This document shows, in pieces, positions 37,790-49,615 of a DNA stretch of 64,000 bases. Every line of letters starts with the position of its first letter. Position 1 is the first letter of the stretch. The stretch covers positions 1 through 64,000 of the forward strand of contig JAUCBJ010005720.1 in the NCBI GenBank assembly GCA_032718475.1, written 5' to 3'. The notes below the pieces were generated by a model. It worked only from the letters and a program-made list of their open reading frames with translations. It was not told the DNA's origin and ran no database searches. Made by a program: the position numbers and the translations under genes. Source of the stretch: Nemertoderma westbladi (lineage: Eukaryota > Xenacoelomorpha > Nemertodermatida > Nemertodermatidae).

Positions 37790-39962
37790 GTAACAGTTAT
37801 AGCTTCTTGATTGTGGCGTAAGCAATCAAGTTGATAGTACCGGTCGACCGGTAACCAGTAGGCCTGACTACCTGATCATCCGGACCGGTACTTACAGCAG
37901 TATAGGTACATCAGTATTATTTCGATTGTGATATATTGTATATTTTAGGCTCTTAGGGGATTAGGGATTGATCACCCCTTATTCCTTTGTATGGTTTACT
38001 TATTTCTGTCAGTTTTATTTACTAGTAGGCTAATATTGAGCAGAAGACGTGTAAACCTGCTCAGATTGTACAGATAATTTGTAGGCTGGACTGTTGTCTA
38101 ACTGTTGTTAAGTCTGAACGGATTGCAGTGTGTGTAGAGCATCTGTCCGATAAAGTGCTAGTTAGGAACGTAGGGGCTTCAAGTGCTGTGAGGTAAACCC
38201 CCTTTGAAAGAATAAGTCGTACTACTAGGTTAGAACGCATACTAACTAATCATTTCGGAGTCTGCATATACTGTAGTTTATTTAGGCTTGATAGTAGTCT
38301 GCCATCGTTTGGTCTGTACTTTGTTTGTGTAGTCTGTACGGGTAGCGTATAATTTTTATTTAGATAATTTGTAGGCTGGATAGTTGTCTGGCTGTTGTTG
38401 AGTCTGAGGAGATTTCGGTGTGTGTAGAGTGTATGTCCGATAAAGTGCCAGTTGGGAACGTAGGGGCTTCCAGTGCTGTGAGGTAAACCCCCTCTGAAAG
38501 AATAAGTCGTACTACTAGGTTAGAACGCATACTAACTAACCATTTTGGAGTCTGCATATACCGTAGTTTGTTTGGGCTTGATAGTAGTCTGTCAGTATTT
38601 GGTCTGCATTTTGTTTGAGTAGTCTGTACGCGTAGCGTAATATTTATTATTCAGAGTTTATGCGATTATTCGCAACATTCATTCCCCAAGTTTATTCCTA
38701 CAGTAATTGTGCTTGTTATATATACCGTTACAGTTAAACTAACCCCGGTACTACATCAGGGCTGCTTGGCGTAGGTAAAGACTGGTGATTTTGTGCACCG
38801 GTCACTCCAGCAGATACCGTGGTTCTTTTGGCTGTTCAAGTATTTTAACTACTGATTATTTGTTATATAAGTACTTGTACCTAATTTAGGGTTTGGTGTA
38901 CAGTGCTTTCCGAAGGTGATTAGTGTGTGGGCAGTATATTTGTGTTGTAAAGTGGTTAATAGGCACGTTGGTTCTGGTAGACCGCGGTAATTAACTTCTG
39001 GGTAGGAACACTCTGTGATACATAACGTAGTACTTATAGCGATACGGCTATAAGTCGTCAGATGGTGGTATTTTCCTATCTGGACAACGCAGTATATTTA
39101 CTACTACTTATTATTTTCAAATACCGTAGTACCCTGTCCGTTGTAATAACCAGATATTCTAACCCTTTGTTAGGCTGGTTTGTAGACTTCTTGTAAAATT
39201 ACCCTAAAAATTCGTACTTGTAAATTTTTGTGTTTATTTAGAGATTGTAATCTCAACCCGAATTGTACGTAATTTGTAGTATTAAGTAACTTAGGTTAAA
39301 TTAGAATTATTTGTTTTAGTGTCCAACAAGTAGCACTCCACTGAGAGCGCACAGCTTCTGTGTAGTGACTCCCCCCAGAAATAATAACATTTATTTCAAA
39401 TATTGACAAAACCCATTTTAACGGGTATATATATATTATAAATCAACTCAAACGATTTATAAATAGTAGGCCTGCCATACATCAATTAGGTCTAAATGTC
39501 AGTTGGACTACTGCTTAAATAGCGGTAATAAAGTAAGTTAAAGTAACCAAGTAACCCCTGAAATTTCAGAAATTCAATTATTCTAAAATAATTGACATAC
39601 CGGTATTTACAATCGGCTTATTATATTTATTTCTATAAATTTAGGCTGAAATTATACCGGTATTCTGTAATTAATATTAATTCTAGTCTGTAATTATACT
39701 TATATATATACATTATAAGTGTAAGCTGTATACCGGTATTCACGATAGGCCTATTATATATTTATAAATTTAGGCTGAAATTATACCGGTATTCTGTAAT
39801 TAATTCTAGTTAATAATTATACTTATATATACTATAGGTGTAAACTGCATACCGGTATTCACGATAGGCCTATTATATATTTATATATACTTGTGCTGAA
39901 AGTACATACCGGTATTCTGTGACAAATCTAGTCTGTGACAATACTTATATATATATTTCTCA
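37790..39962 (+). mobile_element. Leader of element B with two repeat arrays
   Basis: Non-coding leader from the LTR end to the gag remnant. A roughly 300-bp unit is duplicated in tandem (about 38060-38350 and 38350-38650). Several copies of the ATACCGGTAT-containing AT-rich unit lie at 39600-39950. The base after the LTR is G (ACA|GTAACAG), and no tRNA-complementary TGG start is apparent. The leader joins mid-gag at about 39960 because the first 90 or so gag codons are deleted. Confidence 0.7.
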
Positions 39963-42900
39963 ATGGCCCGACAGCTCCAGTAGTGAGGATACTGTAGAGC
40001 TGACACCCGAGCGCGGAGCAAAGATGACGGATGCGGTTTATTCGGATCCCCATCTCATCCTTCCTGCGGCCGTACTCACTAGGTTATTGATTGCGGTGGA
40101 AGAACACCAGATCGATTGGGCGAGAAGTAAGCGATCGACTAAAGATAGTTATGCGGGATATACAAGGGAAGAACTGAAGTCTATTGTCGAGTCGCAATGG
40201 AACTTCCCCGGACCCGGACTCCCGTTTGATTTATCAGAAGCTGCCTGGGAAGATATACACAGGATGGGAGTAACCAAGGAAACCGTCGATCCAGCTGTGT
40301 GGAAGAGGTCCGCAGCCGGATACGTACAGGGATTCGTAAGCTCTATGGAGCGAGTAGAAAAACAACTGTTTCAACAACCCCAAGGACCTCAAGAGCAGGG
40401 ACAACTGCTTTATCAAGTTAGAGAAAGAATTCTACGAATCAGGCTAATCTTATCAGCCTTTGAGGAGGCTTCTAAAAGAAGACAAGACACGTCGTTGCAA
40501 GTTGCCGTAAAGACTTGGTTTCAACGGGTGAGCCTCAGGGTGCAGGGAACGACTCAGTGGAAAGCCCAACTGGATGAGCGCTCAACCCATGGAGAATCAA
40601 CAGACGCTACTTTTTCCCAAGTGGAAAGTGAAGCGACAGCAGAGAAGCCGCATAAGAGGGATGCCATTGACATCTATCTGTCGGACTATCAACGTTTTGT
40701 AGGAGATGAAGAGTTGAGGAGAAGACTAGAGGGGCTTAGCCCTAATAGTGAAGGAGCCCAGCGTGTGTTGGACGCAATCGATGTGGATAGGTTAGCTGCG
40801 AACCAAGCTAAATTCAATGAAAGCATCCTCATCGCTAAGGTTCAAGAAGAACAAGTAAAGAAAAAACGTATAGAAGACAGAAAGATAGCAGCAGTGGCAG
40901 CAGCAGTGGCAGCGGCAGAAGCGGAAAGAAAGGCTGTAGAAGTGGAAAGAAAAGCAGCCGAAGTGGAAAGAAAAGCGGCAGCGGCAGTGGCAGAAGCAGA
41001 ACGAAAGGCGTCTGAAGAGACTGTCCAACTAGAGTTGGAAAATCTTCAAGAGAAGCAAGACAACTTTAATAAACAGTTAAAAGCTAGTAATATGCAGATG
41101 ATGAATCGATCTACTCCCAAGAGGCAAGGTTATACATCAAGGCGATACCACAGATCATGAAGGCGGAGGAAATCAATCTCGCCTAAGCAGACGTAAAAGA
41201 ATGTCCCACCGTGAGAAATTGCCTGATTTGCCCCCAGCTGTTCGAAGGCAACTAAATAACACAAATTTAGGTAGTACAGAACCCACAGACCAAATAATTA
41301 AAATAGAAAGACTCCCTACTATAGTAGATGAGCCTGAAATAATTAGGCCTGTTCTTGAAATCACCCCTTCGGTGATAGAAACGCCTGTACTCCCAGAACC
41401 TACCTTTAAATTCCCTTTATACAGCACCAAATTATCTGTGCCTAGAGGAACAGCCCCTGAAACAGTGTCGGTCCTGGACTCCGAGCGAAATATAAAGGAT
41501 ATATCGCCCGTAGTCCCTCGTCTGCCCGCTACGACGTTGGCGGATCCTGCTTCGGCGGTTGATTGGGTAGACGAGAGACGGCGGGGGATGGATATTCTCC
41601 TCGGAAAGATGGAGGAGAATCGAGTGCGCTCCTCCCAACAGGTCCGAGAGTTAGAAGGGACTGTTCAACAGTTAAAGGGAACCGTAAAGGAAAGTAGGTT
41701 AGAGTTGCAAGAAGTGCAGCAAAGTATCGCGCTAGAACGCGATAAATTAGTAAATTTACAAAAGGGTATACCACCACCCCCGGTAACAATGTGTCAACCT
41801 GTTAGGTCTGAAGTATCTCATGCGCAAGGTGTGGAGCCTACACGCATATATACTGCTAGCGAAGTAGAAACTCCTATAGTGAACCCTATTAAGGGTAATT
41901 ATAGACATGTTGATAATGATATTCCCTATAGACCTGATCATAATCCGAGAAATTTATATACCGATACCTCGATATTAAATAACTCGATGGCCCAAGAAAG
42001 TTTTACGCGTCAAATGGCTAGAACCGAAGCCCGGCAAGAGGTAAAGGTGGGAGAGATCGTCAAGTTCAATGGAGATGAGATGAAATGGTTACCTTTTAAT
42101 GAATATTACAAAGATAACATACAGAACTCTGTACTATCTAATGGAGAGAAACTTAGATTCCTCATCGAGTGCTTGGAAGGATCTCCCAAGTTAATGGCGT
42201 TAAAGTTTATTGGACATCCAGACGGATTAAGACAAGTTTGGGATACCCTAAACATCAGGTATGGTAATAGGACTAACATAGCTAGGTATTTATATGCGAA
42301 ATTAATGGCGCCCCGAAAGTTTCTTAGCAGCGGGATTATAGAGTTTTCTGACGATATTCAGGAGATCTGTAGACAACTAGATTGGTTAGGTAAGTCTCAT
42401 GAATACCAGAATTCTATGGTTGTAGGAGCCTTAGCATCTACTTTGCCCAAGGGTGGAGTAGGTACACGCTGGGATAAGAAAGTGTTATATATGATGGAAC
42501 AACAACGACGAGACCCTACCATGGCTGATCTCATGTCATTCTTAGATGGAGAAGTGAAATTACAGCTCCTAAGGCAGTCCAGAGAGAAGACACCAGAAAA
42601 CAAGGTAAGTGAGAAACCCGTTTCTAGGAGAAGGGTAATACCAGTGTGTTATACCGACGACAGCGAAAGCCAGGCTTCTCAAGAGGAAGACAGCGGGAAA
42701 GACACTGAAAGATCTTACTATGACAACAAAGCGACTAAGGACGTAAGTAAATTCAAGTCTCGAACCAATGACAGGAGAGAACAAGTAAGAAAAACTCCTC
42801 CTACGTCTCCTAAGAGAATTCAAGTAAGAAAGCCCGAAGAAAGAACGAGTGTGCACAACGTTACTCAAAGTAAGGTAAGTAACATCAAACCAAAATGTGT

Positions 42901-44326
42901 GCTGTGCGACGGGCCCCACCGTTTGAATATGTGTGATAAATTCCTAAAGAAATCATTAAAGGATAGACGTGAAGTCATGTGGGATAAGCGGTTGTGTTAT
43001 AATTGCCTCAGACGAGGACACCAACGGCGAACCTGTTACTCCGACGCAAGGTGTGCAAAGTGCAGCGCAAAACATCATATCTTGTTGCACACGGAATTCG
43101 AACGAAACAGCCCGAGTCAGGTAAGTGAGTCCGAACTACATGTCCAATTCAGTGATGTGAACGACACTGACCAATATTCTGAGATGGAAGGATCCTATTC
43201 GGACGAATTCTCCGACGAAAACGAATCCTGTTACCTGACAAATACCGCAGTGTATCGAGCACTTACGTATGAAAAGGACACCGACAGCGACCTCACCCTA
43301 ACTACTTCTGATCGACAACCATATTGGAAAGCGCCACCTTCCAATGTAGGAATCCGAGAATTTCCTGTAGTACAGGTAAGGGTCCCTGGACCTAAAAGGA
43401 GTTATATAGTGAACGCCCTCCTTGACTCCGGTAGCACAGGAACATTCATCGACAAAGAACTAGCCGAAGACATCTTTGCTGGACAACCCAAGTTCCGAAC
43501 TAAGCTAAACATGTCAGGAATTATGCAGGTTTGGAAATCTATCGTAATAGCGGATTATTATGTAGGCGCGTTGTCCACCCCCCAGGATGAACTAGGAGAA
43601 TACAGCATAAGGTCAGTAAAAATGGTAGCGATAAAGAACTTCGCGACCAGCCAAGTGGAACCTTATAACTGGGATGAGGACGATTTCACCCAGCAGTTTG
43701 GAATACCTAGATTCAACACCGATTACCCTGGAGTCCAAATACTCATCGGTCAAAATGCGCATGAAGCGCTCGAGACATTGGAGAAACGGCCTGCTCAACC
43801 GCAACCTCTGCAAGTTTATGCGGGAAGAACTAGAGTAGGTTGGTACTTTACTGGCCCTTCTCGTAGAACTCTTATGGAAAGATTACCAAAAGAACAGGTA
43901 TATCAATTAAGTGAACGGGAAGTGGAGAGCAGTGAAGTTGACGACCCAACTGAGGGAACACCATACTCCTCAGATAATGACGACATCAACTCCAATGTAG
44001 ATCAATGGAGACATTGTCCCGAGACGATCAATCTAGCCGACATCGCTTCCAGAGGAGCAACTCCTCAAGAACTTACAGATACTCCAGACCGGTTAGGTGG
44101 ACCCGACTTCCTAAGTAAAGAAGATGAATGGCCTCCTCATCTTACCCCGGTGAAGATTAGACAGGCCAAGGGAGCGGAGAAAGTAACACAACCACTCAAT
44201 CGCCCAGCTGGTCGTTTCTGTTTACCGGAAAGAGACCGAAAACTGTCCGGAAACTATGGAAGGCAAGATACTCTTCCCACGACCACCTCCCTAATCCAAC
44301 AAATATCTAGGGACTCCATAACGTAA
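39963..44326 (+). pseudogene. gag-protease polyprotein of element B (BEL/Pao type), two lesions
   Basis: Two long frames, 39963-41160 and about 41150-44326, match the element A polyprotein. Lesions are loss of about 90 N-terminal codons and an 8-base deletion near 41137, which causes a frameshift and stop at 41158. Domains in order: N-terminal gag, Ala/Glu/Lys coiled coil (about 40890-41010), DUF1759-like core (about 42040-42590), zinc-knuckle-like motifs CVLCDGPHRLNMC, CYNCLRRGHQRRTC and CAKC...HHILLH (about 42895-43090), and retropepsin-like protease DSGST (about 43424). At about 43995-44005 the frame jumps from the acidic linker into QWRHCPETINLADIASRG, the end of RNase H, skipping RT. It then passes a further deletion relative to element A (after KGAEKV) and ends at 44326. 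Confidence 0.85.
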
Positions 44327-45727
44327 CAACATACGGAGTGGGTGTGTGACTATATTATTTTATATTTATTTTATTATTTTATATTATGTATGTATTATTA
44401 TGTAATTTTATTATAATCGTTTTATTTAATTTTATTCAGTAGAATGTTATTTTAGCGATTATTTAGTAGATTAGTGCAATATATTCGTGTTTATTACGTA
44501 ATTACTTATATTATATATTTAGTGCGACGGCGAGAAATAATTCTTTTTCTCTTTCCTTACTGCCCGTATTACATTACGAATACGTAACTATAGTAAAATG
44601 AAATGTCTGTACTTATTAAAGTACAATAAAGCCACTACTATATTCAAGTATTATTGGTAGGCAGAGTATTAGGAATGCAAAGTTCAGATCCTCGTGTCTC
44701 GGCTAAACCAAGCTCTGTGTAGACCTTGGAAACGACTTGCCTCTTCTCACTGACATTGCTTCGTGCGATATTGCTCTCATACCATATATAATAATACATA
44801 TAGTAGCGTGATATCCCTATAACAGTAGCGTAAAACGCAAATAAATCTGTTAAACCTTTGACCATCTGTAACTCTAGTCGATTAAGATATCGCGGCACCC
44901 ACCGATATACTTGAAAGACAAATTTTAGAATCAGTGGTTAACGTCCCCAGACAAGTTCTGGAATAAACCGGTGCCCATCCTAAATATTAATTATTAATAT
45001 TTACAAAATCTGTCAAATTTTAGATCCTTTAACATTCTAGTCGATTAAGATATCGTAGCACTTACCGATACTCTTAAAAGGACAAATCCCTAGAATCAAG
45101 GATCCCAGTCCCCAGACTTGTTCTGGAATAAAATTGTGTCTATTTAATATTAAATAATAAAATTACGGGAATAAATTTAATTTCATCTTTTAATGAATTT
45201 GATAAATTGTTATTTTATACAATTTATAATATTCCCAAAATTCCATTAATTAATAGATCATGGGAGCGGAGATTCACCTCTTAAGTGTATTAATGTGCGA
45301 GAATCTCCAATATAGAGTCAATAGCCGATAAAATTCATAAAATCATATATAAAGATGATATTGACCATTAAAGACTTACTATTAAATAGCATCCCAGATC
45401 TGTATGCATGGGAATTACCCTAATTCTACCGCTAGCTTTCCATAATGTCACCATAGTAACAGCCACGCTAGAATTAGAAGTGAGTTAAAAGAACAATAAA
45501 AAGCTTGCCCATTGAATAGCATACGGAATAAATAGCACACCGCTAGTATCCAAGGATACATAATAACAACGTGACATTCTGGAAGGCACTTGACTAACGG
45601 ACAAATGACCCGAATGTGTGATAGAATGTGTACCATTTGTGACAGTTACGTGGAATTTGTGCGTTTGTAGTTGAATGTTACTACTAAGGTGTGTTTACAG
45701 TAGCGAGTCGCAATTGTGAAAGTAGCC
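44327..45727 (+). mobile_element. 3' untranslated region of element B
   Basis: This matches 1828-4036 of element A in inverted orientation, without the TTAA insertion: the single TTAA near 45368 is the empty site. It holds the same two copies of the roughly 200-bp GATATC/TCTGG-containing unit (about 44870-45130). Similarity to element A stops at GTGAAAGTAGCC (ending 45727). In A the LTR follows at once; in B a 1.83-kb module intervenes. Confidence 0.7.
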
Positions 45728-45960
45728 CTAACTCTCCAGTAAGAACCTGAAGTATATCTAAGCCTTTGGGACGGACGGTGGAGTGACTTGTGCTGGTTGT
45801 TGTAGTCGTTGTGCAGCTACGACGTTGGCGATAGGCACATCGACGAAAGTACACCAGCGCTGAGGATCTTGCACTGTCCGGGGGAAGAGAGGGGCAGGCA
45901 GCAACGCCCGCTAGCCTAAATATAAACTCATTATAATATTAATAAACTCATATAGCAGAT

Positions 45961-46781
45961 ATGATTGAGTTGATAGATGATGATCTTGGTATCAGGGAGC
46001 GATATACTCTACCTTTACAAGCGTTTGTTGATAGCTTGATACGCGGCGACGCTGGTCCAACTACTACGGAGGACGATGGTCATTATATCTAACCGCCAAT
46101 CTCCCGGGAGCAACTTGCGCGTGGGTTAGACTGTAGAAAATTTACCGCTCGCTATACGCATCGTAATGGTATGTATATGGACTTCTTAACTACTGGTCAT
46201 CCTATCGACCTACACGATACGAACGATATAGACACCAAAAGGGAAATGGTTTTATTTAAATATCCTACCCAGCGGAAGCGGAACGATAAACTGAAACTCG
46301 AACACGAAAATTCTATTCGAAACCGACTCGAAAGTGCAGATGTTGAGGAGCCGGATAAACACAGCGACTTCACCAAATACCTGGAATTCTTGAGAGAAAC
46401 CTATCTAGATATTACCAGTCAACAGAATCTAGAAACTCGATATCCTCAAGGTATAACTCATGACCGCATGGTAGAACTCAAACGGCTCTATTCCACAGAT
46501 GTATCTTACCGCCGATCGACCGCTACCTGTTGTACTGGATAGCTTCGAACAGATGGAGGAAATTTGTAAAACTGGAGAACGATCACCCGCGTTTCCCCTA
46601 CAAGACGTGCGTCTTTGGTATTATTGCAATGAATGCCCAAGACCCAACCAACAAACGAAAAGACATAAACATCCGCGGAGACGTTGCTTTAAACACGGTT
46701 TTACTCGCTATATTTACGGGAGTTTCGAGCGAAACTTGTTCGATGTATCACCTACGCTCGTTCGACTCAGATGATCCTTAA
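45961..46781 (+). pseudogene. Unrecognised protein gene 1 of the element B module
   Basis: It starts at ATG 45961 (MIELIDDDLGIRERYTLPLQ) and runs in one frame to 46542, apart from a TAA at 46090-46092. It then appears to shift frame near 46500 and continues to a TAA at 46779-46781. Total about 270 codons. The protein is rich in charged and aromatic residues, with segments such as FTKYLEFLRETYLDI, PPIDRYLLYWIASNRWRKF and RGDVALNTVLLAIFTG. There are no cysteine clusters, no evident membrane segment and no known catalytic motif. I do not recognise the family. Two lesions suggest a gene once under selection that has since decayed. The next ORF starts nine bases downstream. Confidence 0.5.
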
Positions 46782-46789
46782 ATAAACCA

Positions 46790-47480
46790 ATGATCAGAGT
46801 TTCGGAATACTCGATCAGACCTCCTCATTCCCTAGTGAGACCTCAGACTCTTGATCCTATTAGTATGACGGATCCTCCCGAGCTGTACTCACTGCTCAAA
46901 GATCTAGTGTTACCTGAACAATTAGTCGGTGGCACCCGGTTGTGGGCTTCCTAGATATTAGCCCATCCTACCTAGCCGGATTGGGACGCGGACATTTAAT
47001 ATCGCCGTTTAACCCTTACTATCGTCCCGGCTTAACACGATATAACCTGTCACCAAAGTGGCGGAGAGCGTTGTACCAAATGAGTTAGACGCTATTCTAC
47101 AAAGATCAGAAAAGGAACTTACGCTTGTTCAGATAAACGTAAATTGCACTAGCAAGTCCAAGCGGTAAACAAAGTAACTATATCTCAGTTCGATCGGGAA
47201 ATCCAGAATCTCTAAGAAGTTATCGAACTTGGACGATCCTATTCTCTGCGAGAGTTTTTGGATGAACGTATCCAGCTACGAGCGGAGGAAAATCAGCTCG
47301 AGGAGAAGCATATCGAAACGGCGGATACCTCGACCATAATCCTACACCTTCTGATGCAATCATATTGCCCCCTTCACCCAGGAGTTATGGCCCTCCTAGT
47401 AAAGTGGCTCCCCCCAAAGAGAAAAGGACTCTTGCTAGCCTCAAAAAACTGCGTAAACGCCGTCTGCGTAAGAAAGGCTA
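46790..47480 (+). pseudogene. Unrecognised protein gene 2 of the element B module
   Basis: It starts at ATG 46790 (MIRVSEYSIRPPHSLVRP), nine bases after the stop of the preceding frame. It breaks near 46930, continues in another frame through GFLDISPSYLAGLGRGHLIS and PKWRRALYQ, and decays further. A Glu/Gln/Arg-rich coiled-coil-like segment (FLDERIQLRAEENQLEEK, about 47255-47310) follows. In another frame, a proline-rich then basic tail ends LKKLRKRRLRKKG near 47480. The basic tail suggests nucleic-acid binding, but this is inference. Frame joins are uncertain. Confidence 0.4.
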
Positions 47481-47559
47481 ACTGTTTAGAGTATTTTTAT
47501 ATTTTAGAAACTGTGATTTGTTATATTTTATAGACTTAAATCCCATTTTCTGGGAGCGG

Positions 47560-48768
47560 TGTAAAGGCTTTTGCGGAATTGGCTGGTTATTTTCCCCGTA
47601 AAGTACTCTGTAGTTGGTTTAACAGGCATAAAAGGCCGTGTCCTACTGTACTGGTGTTTTAGAGGACATAAAAGTAATTTCTTCTGTACGTGTACTTTAG
47701 CGGACATAATCCACAATTCTATGATGCAAAAGCCGAAATACTCTTGAAACAGTGTAGTTACTATGACGATAGCTAATAGCTGAGCTGTACACGTGGAGCC
47801 TCTGCACGGAGCCTTGGTTCTTTGTCCTGCTCAGCTTAAATGACGACATCTATCAGCTGTGTCCACGTCAGTTCGACCAATCAGAGATTTTCCCTTTGTG
47901 TAAAAGCTGTACAGCAGAATCCCATGATTCAGTACTGACGTTTCCCCCACGCCTAAGAACACCGGCCGTGGAATGTTTTCTAACATTAGAGCGTCTTTAA
48001 TTATAAGAACACATAACTGTTACCGGCACGGTACAGCGGTACGAGACACTAAGAACACATAACGGTACGGTACGTATTGCACATTATTTACTGCTATTTG
48101 CTGTTTGTTATTAAATGTATCATTCGTTTGCATATTGTTATTTGGAGAATAACTATAAACGATCAGAAACCCCGATCTTCTTGATACACTAAGGTTAGAG
48201 AGACCGGCTACATATAGCAATTGCGACTTATATTATCGTGGTTTGTAGTGAATTGAATGCTATTTTATAGGCCCTACAAATGTCGGTTGCTATTCTCTTT
48301 ATATATGATTAAAATCAGTGACTATCGGCAATTCAGTGTGCAGCGGTGTGCAATAGTCTGTATGTGCTTGTCCGCGTAACAAAGCATCTCCTAAAGAATG
48401 CGCCTTATGTGTAACTTATAATCCATTCCGTTGTGTTTAGTGTAAGCCATAGCTCTGTTTATATAGATAGAGCGCCACGTCCTAAAGGAACTGCTAATAT
48501 TTCCCGAAAGTGAATAATATTTGTCAGAGATTATATATTAACGATCAATCGAATAGTACGGTAGGCCTGCACCGCAATCAAATTAAAGCATCCGAATCCA
48601 GTCTCCCGGGTATATCCAGCGGCGGGTGAATGGTCGCGCATAGACTGGCTTCGGCTAATGTTGGATTTATTTGTCTCAAATACTTGTCATAGGCTAAAGT
48701 CAATTTATAACCTAGAAGACATATAGATTTGGCGGGTTAAACTGCCAAAGGTCTTAAAAGCGCGAACA
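47560..48768 (+). repeat. 3' LTR of element B
   Basis: 1209 bp, TG...CA, about 99% identical by eye to the 5' LTR. It has an additional 20 bp at 48356-48375 and 3 bp in the GCGGCGGG run near 48620. It is followed by the target duplication GGTGG at 48769-48773, after which the interrupted RT gene resumes. Confidence 0.92.
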
Positions 48769-48773
48769 GGTGG

Positions 48774-49615
48774 CCTGAAGAAGACACGATCACCATCGCA
48801 GTTAAACCGCAGATGGTGATAAACCAGGAACAAGCAACGAAGAGGATTTCCATCATTATGTCCGTCTATGATCCACCAGGACTCGTTGTACCGATCGCAT
48901 TACAAGGAAAGATCATGTTCCAGAAATGTTGGACAGACAAACTTGATTGGGATAAACAACTACCACCAGCATTGCTTACCGACTGGATAAAGTGTACTTC
49001 CCAATTAGAAATCTTTACAGAATTGCAGATACCCCATTTGTACTTCCCGATGATTCCAGATACTCCAATATACGAGTTACATCAATTCTGCAATGCCAGC
49101 GAAACCGTTCCACACCTAAGTTGTGTGGCGTGGGTGGGGAGGGTGAGCCTATTCAAACTAGGCTCGTATTTTCTAGAACAAGACCAGCACCCATATCTGC
49201 ACAGACGGTACCCAGGATGGAGTTATCAGCGGCAGTACTCGCAGTTAAAGCGCACGCCAAAGTGATCAGTGCGCTGGAACTCACAATCGAACGAAATTAT
49301 TTCTATTCGGATTCAGAGGTGGTACTATGCCAACTATCAAATGAGTCAAGATGGTTCGTAACCATTGTAGCGAACCGGATAGAGGAAGTAAGAAGGTTTA
49401 CCGAGTTAAGACAATGGAGATACGTTCCCACAGAAATGAATCCAACAGACTGTGCAAGCCGCGGATTATTCCCGGAAGAGTTTATAACAAGGTTCCACAA
49501 CTTTTGGTTTTATGGACCAGAGTTCCTCAGACTGCCTGACAAGGAGTGGCCTTCAGAAATAGTTAACGGCCCTCATAGGGGGAAGAAACCAGAGGAGGTG
49601 GACGACTATAAACCC
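48774..49615 (+). pseudogene. BEL/Pao RT connection and RNase H fragment (old element)
   Basis: Resumes the RT with PEEDTITIAVKPQ and SVYDPPGLVVPIALQGKIM, a hallmark BEL/Pao connection motif (about 48860-48925). A frameshift near 49110-49170 separates this from RNase H. The RNase H region shows FCNAS (about 49085), where the family has a catalytic Asp (FSDAS), then PRMELSAAVLAVKAHAKVI (about 49215), YSDSEVVL (about 49305) and NPTDCASRG (about 49440). With Asp replaced by Asn and frames broken, it cannot be active. It is cut at 49615 by the next insertion. Confidence 0.82.

Larger units (their letters stand above)
45728..47559 (+). other. Extra ORF module between the internal region and 3' LTR of element B
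   Basis: 1832 bp present in element B and absent from element A at the same point. It is less AT-rich than its flanks and contains at least two compactly spaced, damaged reading frames (45961-46781 and 46790-47480). It ends CTGGGAGCGG, a purine-rich stretch just before the LTR that could act as the polypurine tract. The position is that of env or accessory genes in LTR elements, but no transmembrane segment, signal peptide or fusion-protein motif was seen. The origin is unknown. Confidence 0.7.
36604..48768 (+). mobile_element. Element B: young 12.2-kb BEL/Pao-like LTR element without reverse transcriptase
   Basis: 5' LTR 36604-37789 and 3' LTR 47560-48768, both TG...CA, flanked by the perfect 5-bp duplication GGTGG (36599-36603 and 48769-48773) inside the RT gene of an older element. 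By eye the LTRs differ at about nine bases over 1186, plus indels of 20 and 3 bp, so insertion is recent. Internal order: leader 37790-39962, gag-protease 39963-44326, untranslated region 44327-45727, and an unrecognised ORF module 45728-47559. RT and most of RNase H are absent, so mobilisation must have depended on another element's enzymes. Confidence 0.9.
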
